A stretch of 64,000 nucleotides of DNA from Spirosoma pollinicola (GTDB lineage: Bacteria; Bacteroidota; Bacteroidia; Cytophagales; Spirosomataceae): positions 5,507,013 through 5,571,012 of the forward strand of contig NZ_CP025096.1 of NCBI RefSeq assembly GCF_002831565.1. Direction: 5' to 3'. The translations under genes and the position numbers were made by a program. Positions 24,077-32,315 of this stretch are shown here, piece by piece. Positions within the stretch are counted from its first letter, which is position 1. Every line of letters starts with the position of its first letter. The notes beneath the pieces are model-generated. The model did not search any database. It was given only the letters and a program-made list of their open reading frames with translations, and was not told the origin of the DNA.

Positions 24077-25168
24077 TTAGGCCTTCGCTTCTTCAAGCAC
24101 CGGATAATCGGTATAGCCTTTCTCGCCGGGTGTATAGAAAGTCGAGAAGTCGGGCTGATTTAACTCAGCACCCGTTTCCATACGTTCGACAAGATCAGGG
24201 TTGGCAATAAACGGCCTCCCGAAAGCGACCAGATCCGCTTTCTCATTCGCCAGCGCATCCTCTGCCCGCTCGGCATCATAGCCTCCGCTTAAAATAAGCG
24301 TACCGGTGTATTTATCCCGAATAGCGTCTACTATAGCCGGATCGACCGCTGGGGCTCCCATCGACAAATGATCGACAAGGTGAATATAGACAACGAAGTC
24401 CGATAGCTTTTCAGCTACGTAATGGTAGATCTTATCGTCGTCTGGTGAGTAAGGCATATCATTAAATACGCCGTAAGGCGACAACCGGATACCGGTTTTT
24501 TCTTTGCCAATAGCGGCTGCTACCTGTTCGGCAACTTCCAGGGCAAAGCGGGCATTATTTTCGGCAGAACCGCCATACTCGTCGGTTCGCTGGTTTGTTG
24601 TTGACCGTAAAAACTGCTCAACCAGATACCCGTTGGCACCGTGGATTTCTACACCATCAAAACCGGCTTCAATCGCATTTTTTGCTGACTGCACAAACTC
24701 CTGAATTGCATCTTTGACCTCCTGGGTCGACAATGCCCGGGGAGTTGGATGGTCCAGCATCCCGTCGGTATCGGTATAAATTTGTCCAGCCGCAGCAATA
24801 GCAGAGGGAGCGATAACCTCGCCACCTTCATGCATGTTGACTGGATGGCCAACACGCCCACTGTGCATCAACTGAGCAAAAATCTTCCCGCCTTTTGCAT
24901 GAACAGCATCCGTAACGTTTTTCCACCCGGCTATTTGTGCGGGTGTATACAGACCTGGTACACGAGCATACCCATTACCATTTGGCGAAGGCGCGATGCC
25001 TTCGGTAATAATCAGGCCAGCCGAGGCTCGTTGCGCATAATACGTACTCATAATGTCCGTTACAGCATGATCTGTTGTTGCCCGGTTCCGGGTCATGGGA
25101 GCCATGACAATATGATTCTGAAGTGTTAAGTTGCCCAGCGTAGCCGCCGAGAAAAGTTTTTGTGCCAT
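24077..25168 (-). CDS. Old Yellow Enzyme family alkene reductase
   Basis: 363 residues with an FMN-binding TIM barrel. Marks are LTLQNHIVMAPMTRNRATTD at the N-terminus, AQLMHSGRVGHP, DGVEIHGANGYLVEQFL (His-Gly-Ala-Asn, substrate pocket, about 175-190), RTDEYGGSAENNARFALEV and, near the end, ADLVAFGRPFIANPDLV. Members reduce activated C=C bonds and often protect against electrophiles such as N-ethylmaleimide or nitro compounds. An ArsR regulator gene lies just upstream on the same strand and probably controls it. Confidence 0.9.
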   Translation of the reverse strand: MAQKLFSAATLGNLTLQNHIVMAPMTRNRATTDHAVTDIMSTYYAQRASAGLIITEGIAPSPNGNGYARVPGLYTPAQIAGWKNVTDAVHAKGGKIFAQLMHSGRVGHPVNMHEGGEVIAPSAIAAAGQIYTDTDGMLDHPTPRALSTQEVKDAIQEFVQSAKNAIEAGFDGVEIHGANGYLVEQFLRSTTNQRTDEYGGSAENNARFALEVAEQVAAAIGKEKTGIRLSPYGVFNDMPYSPDDDKIYHYVAEKLSDFVVYIHLVDHLSMGAPAVDPAIVDAIRDKYTGTLILSGGYDAERAEDALANEKADLVAFGRPFIANPDLVERMETGAELNQPDFSTFYTPGEKGYTDYPVLEEAKA

Positions 25169-25223
25169 CCAGATAAGTCCGTATTACTACGGGTTTAATT
25201 TTTGTATACGGACAGAAAACTGA

Positions 25224-25237
25224 TTTAAATATTTAAA
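25224..25237. promoter_or_regulatory. AT palindrome TTTAAATATTTAAA, possible ArsR operator
   Basis: A perfect 14-base palindrome, followed by another TTTAAA, stands between the ArsR gene and the reductase start (55 bases before the ATG at 25168). Its place fits an operator. The AT-only content makes chance occurrence possible. Confidence 0.35.
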
Positions 25238-25262
25238 AGTTTAAATGTTTTTGGCAAAATTT

Positions 25263-25532
25263 TTACGTCAGCTTCGAGAGGAAAAGCGATAATTGGCGGG
25301 TTGTGTCTTTATTCAGGCGCAGATATATGTTTCGGCCTTCTTTATCGGCAGTCACTAATTCACTCTCCGTTAACAAACGGACATGATGTGACACGCAGGG
25401 TTGCGACAAACCCGTCAACTCCTGAATATCAGATGAGGTCATCCTTTCCCGCTGAGCCAGTTCCAGTAAAATCGAGAGCCTGTATTTATCGGCAATAGCG
25501 CCGGTTGCCTTTTCACATGATTTAGCGTCCAT
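25263..25532 (-). CDS. ArsR family transcriptional regulator
   Basis: 89 residues, a single winged-helix domain. AIADKYRLSILLELAQRERM leads into the helix-turn-helix SDIQELTGLSQPCVSHHVRL (about residues 33-54), then VTADKEGRNIYLRLN as the wing. One cysteine (Cys5) sits near the N-terminus and another (Cys46) in the recognition region, so redox or electrophile sensing is possible. It points at the Old Yellow Enzyme gene 94 bases downstream, the probable target. The PfpI-like gene is divergent and may share control. Confidence 0.85.
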   Translation of the reverse strand: MDAKSCEKATGAIADKYRLSILLELAQRERMTSSDIQELTGLSQPCVSHHVRLLTESELVTADKEGRNIYLRLNKDTTRQLSLFLSKLT

Positions 25533-25613
25533 ACTACAAACCTAACAAAAAACTACCCTTATGGCATAACCTTCCGCCTGATCGCTGGTTAATAGAGGAC
25601 AACAAAACACTCA

Positions 25614-26189
25614 ATGATTATGGAAACGCAGCAACGATTGCAGGGAAAGAAAGTAGCGATTCTGCTAACCGATGGATTTGAACAGGTCGAAATGACCGAA
25701 CCACGCAAAGCACTACAGGACGCTGGTGCCACAACGCACCTCATCGCTCCGAATGGCGGTGAAGTAAAAGGATGGGACGAGACTGAGTGGGGCGACAGCT
25801 TCCCGGTTGATTTGCCCCTCGCCGGTGCCGACCCGAACCAGTACGATGCTCTGTTACTACCGGGTGGCGTCATGAATCCGGATAAACTCCGCACAGAACC
25901 TAAAGCGGTGCAGTTTGTGAAACATTTCTTTGAAGCCCATAAGCCGGTTGCGGCCATTTGCCACGCGCCAATTATGCTTATTGAGGCCGATGTAGTGAAA
26001 GGACGTAAATTAACTTCATACCCGTCTATCAAGACCGACCTTATCAATGCCGGTGCTAACTGGGTCGATGAAGAAGTGGTAACGGATCAGGGTCTGGTAA
26101 CCAGTCGCAAGCCCGATGATATTCCCGCCTTCAATCGGAAGATGATTGAAGAAATCCGGGAGGGCAAGCACCAGGGCCAACACGCCTAA
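25614..26189 (+). CDS. DJ-1/PfpI family protein
   Basis: 191 residues. VAILLTDGFEQVEMTEPRKA opens the flavodoxin-like fold with the acidic residue of the active site. The nucleophile elbow is VAAICHAPIMLIEA, with Cys at about residue 106 next to His. YDALLLPGGVMNPDKLR is the glycine turn. This is the YhbO/PfpI group, described as stress-response proteases, deglycases or chaperones. It is divergent from an ArsR/Old Yellow Enzyme pair, which supports a joint role in handling reactive carbonyl or electrophilic compounds. Confidence 0.85.
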   Translation: MIMETQQRLQGKKVAILLTDGFEQVEMTEPRKALQDAGATTHLIAPNGGEVKGWDETEWGDSFPVDLPLAGADPNQYDALLLPGGVMNPDKLRTEPKAVQFVKHFFEAHKPVAAICHAPIMLIEADVVKGRKLTSYPSIKTDLINAGANWVDEEVVTDQGLVTSRKPDDIPAFNRKMIEEIREGKHQGQHA

Positions 26190-26238
26190 CAAGAAAGGAT
26201 GAGTCCTAATAAATACTCACCCTAATTTGCAGTAGTTT

Positions 26239-26354
26239 ATGTCAGATTGTTTTTTATCATGCTGGAACGCCAGCCCGGTGCCGAAGGAAGCATCTTCGGT
26301 AGGTTGCTTCGGCACCGGGCTGGCGTTCCAGCATGACAAAAAACAATCTGACAT
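26239..26354. repeat. Near-perfect 48-bp inverted repeat element
   Basis: Left arm 26239-26286 and right arm 26307-26354 differ at a single position. The arm contains GCTGGAACGCCAGCCCGGTG, itself partly palindromic. The loop also holds a GAAGC/GCTTC pair. No open frame lies in it, so it looks like a MITE- or REP-type element or a very long hairpin after the PfpI gene. Confidence 0.8.
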
Positions 26355-26453
26355 ATTTTCACAGAGCTCCTTATAAAGCTGATCTTTCAAAATATTCTCT
26401 TTATTTAGGCCTTTCGTCGCAGAATAGCGCCTAACATCCTAAACAAGAAGAGA

Positions 26454-28640
26454 ATGAGTATCAGAATTTGGCTACTGGCTTGCGGGCTTTTAGCGCAAAA
26501 TAGCTTTGCTCAAATCAATAACCTGCCACTATATAGGCCTACACCTGTTAAAAGCGACTGGCTAATTACACCCCTTACGCAGAAAGCCGGGGTATTTCAG
26601 GCCAACAACGGTAAAGACCTGGTTTTGTCAAACGGCCTGCTCACACGCCGGTTTCGAGTAAGTCCTAATCTGGCAACGGTCGATTTTCAGAACCTGTCTA
26701 CGAATGAGCAGTTTGTGCGTTCCATCCAACCCGAAGCACGGGTAATTCTGAATGGTAAAGCGTATGCCGTTGGCGGTCTTTACGGGCAGAAAGAACATGC
26801 CTATCTGCGTGAGGAATGGCTCAACGGATTTACAGCCAATGCCGCCGATTTTCAATTCAAGTCGTTTACGGTTTCGGCATTAACACCCTACATCAACTGG
26901 CAGTCACGCACCTGGACGCAGAACCGAAAGCAGGCCGCCGGTCAAGAATTGACGTTGCGGTTTACTTCCAGCCAGCCTGAGGTGCAGGGCGTTGAGGTAA
27001 TCGTCCACTACGCGCTATATAACGGCATGCCAACCCTGTGTAAATGGGTAACGATTGAGAACAAAAGCCAGAGACCGCTCCACATCAATCAGGTTATCAA
27101 CGAGATACTGGCCACGCCCGAGGAAGAATCTGCCGTAGTTGGAAAGCCCGAGCGGATGAAAAAACCGCAGCGAATCTATGTCGAAAACAACTTTGCGTTC
27201 AACAACGCGATGCGGTACGACCTCTCCGATCAGGCCACGCACTGGAAAACCGATTCGGCCTACACCTCACAAGTCAATTATAATTATGAGACGCCCTGTC
27301 TGTTAGAAGTGTACCCCACACTCGGCGTAGGCATCGACCTCGACGCAAGCCAGACGTATACGTCTATTCGTACGTATGAACTCTTACTGGATAGCTACGA
27401 CCGCGAACGCAATGGGCTAGCCCGGCGGCAATTCTACAAGACGGTAACACCCTGGACAACACAGAATCCAATATTCATGCATCTGGTCAGCACAGACCCG
27501 GCCACGGTAAAACGGGCCATTGACCAATGTATAGAAACAGGTTATGAGTTGGTGATTCTGAGTTTCGGCAGTGGGCTGAATATGGAAGACGCCAGCGACG
27601 CAAACATCAAAAAATTCAAGGAGCTTGCCGATTATGCCCACGCGAAAGGCATCTTGCTAGGCGGTTACTCGCTGTTCAGCAGCCGCCGGATCGACGACGA
27701 AACGGACGTGATCGACCCCAAAACCGGACTGCCCGACAAGGGGGCTTTTTTCGGACATGCGCCTTGTCTGGCAAGTCAGTGGGGCATCAACTACCTGAAT
27801 AGCCTTAAGAAATTCATTACCGAAACGGGCTTCGACTTACTCGAACACGACGGCCCCTACCCCGGCGATGTGTGTGCATCGACCAAGCACCCCGGCCACA
27901 AAGGACTGGCCGATTCGCAGTGGGTACAGATGGAGATGCAGAAGAAATTTTACCGGGACCTGAATGAAAAAGGCGTGTACATCAACGCCCCCGACTGGTA
28001 TTTTATGGACGGTACCAACAAGATCGCATTGGGTTATCGGGAAGTCAATTTTTCACTATCCCGCGAACAGCAGAAAATCCTGAACCGGCAAAACATCTTC
28101 GATGGCACCTGGGAGAAAACGCCAGCGATGGGCTGGGGCTTTGTGCCGCTCACCAAATACCAGGGCGGTGGTCCCGAAGCCGTACTCGAACCCCTCAGCG
28201 AACACCTCACCGACTACAAACAACTAATGATGCAGTATTATGGAGCCGGTGTACAGGCCTGTTACCGGGGCCCGCGTCTCTACGATACCGAAGCGACTAA
28301 GCAGACCGTAAAGCAGGTTATTGACTGGTACAAAAAATACCGGCTTATCCTCAACACCGACCTTGTTCACCTCCGCCGACCCGACGGCCGCGATTGGGAC
28401 GGTTTCCTGCACGTGAGCCCCACAGGTAAAGAGAAAGGGCTGGTCATGCTGTTCAATCCGCTCAAAACAAAAATTATCCGGACCATCAAACTGCCGCTCC
28501 ATTACACCGGTCTACGCGAAACGGCCATGATTCGGCAGGGCGAAGGAAAAGCGAAAGCGTATAAACTGAATCGGAATTATGACGTTGAACTGATGGTGGA
28601 GATCGAGCCGGAGGGTTATGGGTGGTGGGTGGTGGAGTAA
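26454..28640 (+). CDS. Secreted glycosidase, alpha-galactosidase/GH36-like
   Basis: 728 residues with a signal peptide (MSIRIWLLACGLLAQNSFAQ). An N-terminal beta-sandwich (to about 330) precedes a TIM barrel. Barrel signs are YELVILSFGSGLN, AHAKGILLGGYSLF, FDLLEHDGPYPGDVCAST (Asp at about 466, likely nucleophile region) and GVYINAPDWYFMDG. The C-terminal GLVMLFNPLKTKI is a beta domain. These features fit clan GH-D glycosidases, but the exact family and sugar linkage are not certain. It is the only plus-strand gene in this carbohydrate region. Confidence 0.55.
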   Translation: MSIRIWLLACGLLAQNSFAQINNLPLYRPTPVKSDWLITPLTQKAGVFQANNGKDLVLSNGLLTRRFRVSPNLATVDFQNLSTNEQFVRSIQPEARVILNGKAYAVGGLYGQKEHAYLREEWLNGFTANAADFQFKSFTVSALTPYINWQSRTWTQNRKQAAGQELTLRFTSSQPEVQGVEVIVHYALYNGMPTLCKWVTIENKSQRPLHINQVINEILATPEEESAVVGKPERMKKPQRIYVENNFAFNNAMRYDLSDQATHWKTDSAYTSQVNYNYETPCLLEVYPTLGVGIDLDASQTYTSIRTYELLLDSYDRERNGLARRQFYKTVTPWTTQNPIFMHLVSTDPATVKRAIDQCIETGYELVILSFGSGLNMEDASDANIKKFKELADYAHAKGILLGGYSLFSSRRIDDETDVIDPKTGLPDKGAFFGHAPCLASQWGINYLNSLKKFITETGFDLLEHDGPYPGDVCASTKHPGHKGLADSQWVQMEMQKKFYRDLNEKGVYINAPDWYFMDGTNKIALGYREVNFSLSREQQKILNRQNIFDGTWEKTPAMGWGFVPLTKYQGGGPEAVLEPLSEHLTDYKQLMMQYYGAGVQACYRGPRLYDTEATKQTVKQVIDWYKKYRLILNTDLVHLRRPDGRDWDGFLHVSPTGKEKGLVMLFNPLKTKIIRTIKLPLHYTGLRETAMIRQGEGKAKAYKLNRNYDVELMVEIEPEGYGWWVVE

Positions 28641-28652
28641 GAGGACGCTAAT

Positions 28653-29390
28653 TTAGATTAAGTCGGGGAAGTTGGCGCGTACCATAGCGGAATAGAGGTG
28701 TTTCCTCTTTCCAACCTCTTTGAAATGAGCACGGCATTCCATAGCCGTTTCTGTATCTCCTTTTGCTGCCTCTTCTAAAAATCGTAGCGTTTTTAGATAG
28801 GAAAGCCGCTCTTCTAATAATGCTGGGCGGTTTAGCCCTGTTCGTTTGATTGTTTCGGCACCTTTTTGAGAACCATTTTTTGGTTTGATGATCTCCGCTT
28901 CAAACACTAAATGGTCGTCAATTACATCGAGCGCCGGATGCAGAATCAAACTTTCTTCCAGTGTGTAGTCGTCATTATGCGAATTGGCCCGCTTACGTTC
29001 GTCGGCTAGTGGAAAGTAGTTCTTCTTGTATGTCTGGTTGCACACCTGACAACAGAAAAACAGGTTGCTGAAATCATAGGCCAGCCAATAATAGCCAGGC
29101 TTTATTAACGCCTGCATTTCATCAATTTGATAACCCGCTTTAGGCCGAAAATGCTCGACATCACCGTGCGAAATATGAGTAATTTTGGCTTCGCAGAAAC
29201 AACATTTATTATGCTGAATTTCGATCAGTGCTTCTTTTACTGCTTTATGACCATAAATAGCTTTGTTAAACGCAAAGGTTGTCTCTCCCTTATCAAATAA
29301 AGCCTTTAGCGCATCTGCTGCCTGTTCCCCTCTGCCTTTACTCGCTAAAATTGATGGTATTACTACGGCGGACTTGTCAATTTTAATCAC
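28653..29390 (-). CDS. ptuB: Septu defence HNH nuclease, PtuB-like (TIGR02646)
   Basis: 245 residues. Zinc-binding CxxC pairs (Cys63/Cys66 in NKCCFCEAKI, Cys114/Cys117 in FCCQVCNQTY) enclose the HNH-type metal site HGDVEHFRPKAGY (His80). Further KNYFPLADE and the asparagine after CxxC complete the nuclease. The combination of this family with an AAA ATPase gene directly upstream is the known Septu arrangement: PtuB cuts DNA or RNA when PtuA releases it. The gene follows ptuA by three bases on the same strand. The nuclease activity is by family and is not shown here. Confidence 0.85.
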   Translation of the reverse strand: MIKIDKSAVVIPSILASKGRGEQAADALKALFDKGETTFAFNKAIYGHKAVKEALIEIQHNKCCFCEAKITHISHGDVEHFRPKAGYQIDEMQALIKPGYYWLAYDFSNLFFCCQVCNQTYKKNYFPLADERKRANSHNDDYTLEESLILHPALDVIDDHLVFEAEIIKPKNGSQKGAETIKRTGLNRPALLEERLSYLKTLRFLEEAAKGDTETAMECRAHFKEVGKRKHLYSAMVRANFPDLI

Positions 29391-29393
29391 GAG

Positions 29394-30707
29394 TTATTTG
29401 CTCAAAACTTTACCTATTAGTTCAAGTGCTTTTAAGGCTTCTTCCGACTCTGAAGCCTTTAGCTGACCGAGTTCTTCTTCCAGTTGCTCCAGTTCTTTAT
29501 CTTCTTTTTCGGTTCGGTTATCTTTCAATAACAACGCTCGTCGGCGTTGCATTTTATCTTCTGCTTGTGGCGGTCTGGGGCTAATGCCGCCAAACAAATC
29601 GCTGCTTAGAATCTGGTCAACACGCCAGCTATGCACGTCTATGCTATCAGCGACCACCGTTTCGTTCCCCTCACGCTTCAGTAAAATAATGTTTGCATCT
29701 TCTGCGGACTGAACAATCAACGGACTATGCGCCGTAACGATGAACTGTGTATTTGGAAAGGTTTCGGTCAAAAATTGAATGATAGTCCGTTGAAATTTCG
29801 GGTGCAGGTGTAAATCAATCTCATCAACCAGACAAACGGCGGGTTCAGCAAGTGGAGTTTTACTATTAGGATAACGGTCAAGCAATCCTTTGGCAAAGTC
29901 AACCATCCAGGCAATAAGTGTTTTATAGCCAAGACTAAGTTCATGAAGGCGCACGTTTCCATAATGCGTTTTCAAATATACTTTGGGTACCCCGGTATCG
30001 GCATCAATGCTTAGATCTAGAACTTCTTCTCGCAGAACTGTTAGAATTGTTTGCTTTACTAGGTCGTAACGAGTGCGAAGATCTGTGTTCTTATATGCAA
30101 CATAATCAGCTTGTATTAACCACTCTTCTGCATTAAGAAGATTTTCAGTATCATCAAATAATGTAATAAAAGATCCCTCAGAAGCTTCAGATATTCCAGA
30201 TTCACCTATTCTTCGAGAAGCTCCATACGTAAAAACAGTAGGCTTAATTTCACCTGGCTCCAACACATTTATGCGTTCATCTTCTATAGTAGTAGCGGAA
30301 TAGACAGTTGGATATGTATTATCATCAGCATGAAATTCCTCTTCTGCTTCTTCACTTATAAACAAAGTCAACAATGCATGTCTATTCTTTTTTTCTTCCT
30401 TTACAAATTCATCAGTCTCAACATTGATATCCGCTACCAAATAATCTTTTCTAAGTAACGAGTAAAAGTCAAATGCATATCGACTTAGATTATACTTCTC
30501 GTTTACTGCTAAAAATAACCCCTTCAACACCGTCGTCTTCCCCGTTCCATTATCACCCAAAATCACATTCCAGCGGGCGGCATTGCCGTCTTTATCGGTG
30601 AAGTTGATCGTCTGCTTCGTGCCGAAGGAACGGACGTTTTTGAGCGAGATGCTCTTGAACCAGACGCGGGGATTTTCAGTAGCCATACTTCTTAAATTTA
30701 TATTCAC
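29394..30707 (-). CDS. ptuA: Septu defence ATPase, PtuA-like
   Basis: 437 residues, an ABC/SMC-like ATPase. Walker A is GDNGTGKTT (51-59), the signature-like LSLGYKT lies at 257-263, Walker B VCLVDEIDLHLHP at 291-303 and the H-loop TAHSPLIVQ at 325-333. A charged coiled-coil (ALLLKDNRTEKEDKELEQLE, past 390) closes it. Together with ptuB this is a two-gene anti-phage unit; the ATPase holds PtuB inactive until infection. The middle of the gene (about 30000-30500) is clearly richer in A/T than its neighbours, a sign of transfer. The first or eighth codon Met may be the start. Confidence 0.85.
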   Translation of the reverse strand: MNINLRSMATENPRVWFKSISLKNVRSFGTKQTINFTDKDGNAARWNVILGDNGTGKTTVLKGLFLAVNEKYNLSRYAFDFYSLLRKDYLVADINVETDEFVKEEKKNRHALLTLFISEEAEEEFHADDNTYPTVYSATTIEDERINVLEPGEIKPTVFTYGASRRIGESGISEASEGSFITLFDDTENLLNAEEWLIQADYVAYKNTDLRTRYDLVKQTILTVLREEVLDLSIDADTGVPKVYLKTHYGNVRLHELSLGYKTLIAWMVDFAKGLLDRYPNSKTPLAEPAVCLVDEIDLHLHPKFQRTIIQFLTETFPNTQFIVTAHSPLIVQSAEDANIILLKREGNETVVADSIDVHSWRVDQILSSDLFGGISPRPPQAEDKMQRRRALLLKDNRTEKEDKELEQLEEELGQLKASESEEALKALELIGKVLSK

Positions 30708-30825
30708 TCAGTTGTCAGCGTTCCACTGACCCCGGACGGGACGTCCAGGCTACTCTAAAACAATGTAGGCGAAGATACCGAAATATCCCCGCCTAACCGT
30801 AAACCGTAATCTGTAAACCGTAATT

Positions 30826-32088
30826 CTACTTCTTCAGCTTATTCTCAAACAGGAACACGCCGTTCTTGTTGGCAATGACGATGTCGGGTTTGCGGTCGCC
30901 GTTCATGTCTTGTGCTACGATGTTGAGGCCCGCGCCGGAGTCGTTGTCGATGATGTGTTCTTTATAATAGGGGGCCTTTCCGGGCGTAAACTCGAACCAC
31001 ATCAGGATACCCGGATCACTGTCGCCGGGGTCGCGGCCGTGGTGGGCCAGAAACCGCTTGCCGGTAATGTAGTCGGCACGGCCATCGCCGTTCAAGTCGG
31101 CCATGATGGACGAGTGGGTTTGGGCGGTGGTGTTACTCATCAGGTGGGTTTTGAAGTTAATACCCCCCTGCTCATCGGCAACCTGCTCATGCCACCAGAC
31201 GCCAAGCTGATGCGCCGATGCACTGACGACATCATTTTTACCATCACCGTTCACGTCCAGCACCTGCATGTGCGAGCAGGGTTCGCCCAGATCGGCCGGG
31301 TGAAATACCCAATCGCCGGATGTTTTGTCAGCCGTTCCTTTAAACCAGCCCTCCCGAATTACAACGTCTTTGATACCGTCTTTATCTACATCGCCATAGC
31401 CAATTCCGTGCGAAAATATCTCGGTTCCGGGCACATTTTCTTTACTCAGCGGATACCGTTTCCATTCTGTTTCGCCGGGTTTAGACGGTGGTTTCAACCA
31501 GACAATCTGCTTTTTAGCCTTGTCTCCGCAAAGAATATCGATCCGTCCGTCGCCGTCTATATCAATAAACCCCGGCGACTCATTAGCGATCCCTACCGAA
31601 TCGGCAATAATGTGCTTTTTCCATGCGCCTGTAGTAGATGCACCCGACTTACTCTTCGGGTTCTCGAACCAGAAAGCGGATTTACCGGGAAAGTCAATAA
31701 TCACTACATCGTCCCAGCCATCCTGATTTACATCCATACCCATATTCAGAAATGACTCGCTGTATTCTTTTCGGGGGTCGAACGTGCGGGAAGGAGCCAT
31801 CTCGTGGCGGGTCCAGTTGGGAGCTTCAAACCAGTAATAACCGGCAACGATGTCCATGCGCCCATCTTTATTCAGATCGGCAACGGCCACACCCTCCGAA
31901 ATGAAATCGCGGGTGAGAGTGGTCTTTTTGAAATCGCCCGATGGTACGACTGGAGTTGCCGTCGCCCGTGCTGGTGTATTATCAGCCTGCTGTTGGCGCA
32001 CCTTAAACAGCGGTTTTGTCTCCTGACCATATGCAGTTGTCAGACAACAGGCGAGGAGTAAGATGGTTATACGTTTGGTCATGGTCAT
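30826..32088 (-). CDS. Secreted FG-GAP/VCBS repeat protein
   Basis: About 420 residues, starting MTMTKRITILLLACCLTTAY, a signal peptide; longer starts only add residues before it. Repeats with a D-x-[DN]-x-DG-type calcium loop are frequent: VADLNKDGRMDIVAGYYW, GMDVNQDGWDDVVIID, DIDGDGRIDILCG, GDVDKDGIKDVV, DVNGDGKNDVVS, DLNGDGRADYITG and DMNGDRKPDIVIAN. These should build a beta propeller. Such proteins are common beside PVC-type dehydrogenase genes, as here, and are exported. The function is unknown. Confidence 0.85.
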   Translation of the reverse strand: MTMTKRITILLLACCLTTAYGQETKPLFKVRQQQADNTPARATATPVVPSGDFKKTTLTRDFISEGVAVADLNKDGRMDIVAGYYWFEAPNWTRHEMAPSRTFDPRKEYSESFLNMGMDVNQDGWDDVVIIDFPGKSAFWFENPKSKSGASTTGAWKKHIIADSVGIANESPGFIDIDGDGRIDILCGDKAKKQIVWLKPPSKPGETEWKRYPLSKENVPGTEIFSHGIGYGDVDKDGIKDVVIREGWFKGTADKTSGDWVFHPADLGEPCSHMQVLDVNGDGKNDVVSASAHQLGVWWHEQVADEQGGINFKTHLMSNTTAQTHSSIMADLNGDGRADYITGKRFLAHHGRDPGDSDPGILMWFEFTPGKAPYYKEHIIDNDSGAGLNIVAQDMNGDRKPDIVIANKNGVFLFENKLKK

Positions 32089-32114
32089 GGTGAGATCTAT
32101 CATCTCTATGGCTA

Positions 32115-32241
32115 CACCCACCGGAGGCTACGCCCCCGGCTATCTAAAGTCAACCCCTACGGGGTTGTTAAGTACTAGTCAATCACATCATAACCCCGTA
32201 GGGGTTGACTCCGGATAACCGGGGGCGCAGCCCTCGGTGGG
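32115..32241. repeat. Long imperfect inverted repeat, AACCCCGTAGGGGTTG core
   Basis: The arms are about 32115-32165 and 32192-32241. The inner 18 bases (core AACCCCGTAGGGGTTG) match fully, and the outer part has several mismatches. The inner core is itself palindromic. It separates two genes on the same strand. Confidence 0.7.
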
Positions 32242-32315
32242 CGCAGCCCTCCGGTAGAGCGTCGCCCACAGCCCTCGGATACAGGCAGCCCCCGGTCGTA
32301 GGCTAGCTACAGCCC

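Noticed and set aside
28653..30707. Retron with PtuA/PtuB effectors
   Set aside because: No reverse transcriptase or msr/msd-like RNA region flanks the pair.
30910..31755. A 281-codon open frame opposite the FG-GAP gene
   Set aside because: The minus-strand gene has clear repeated calcium-loop motifs; the opposite frame is a mirror of those repeats.
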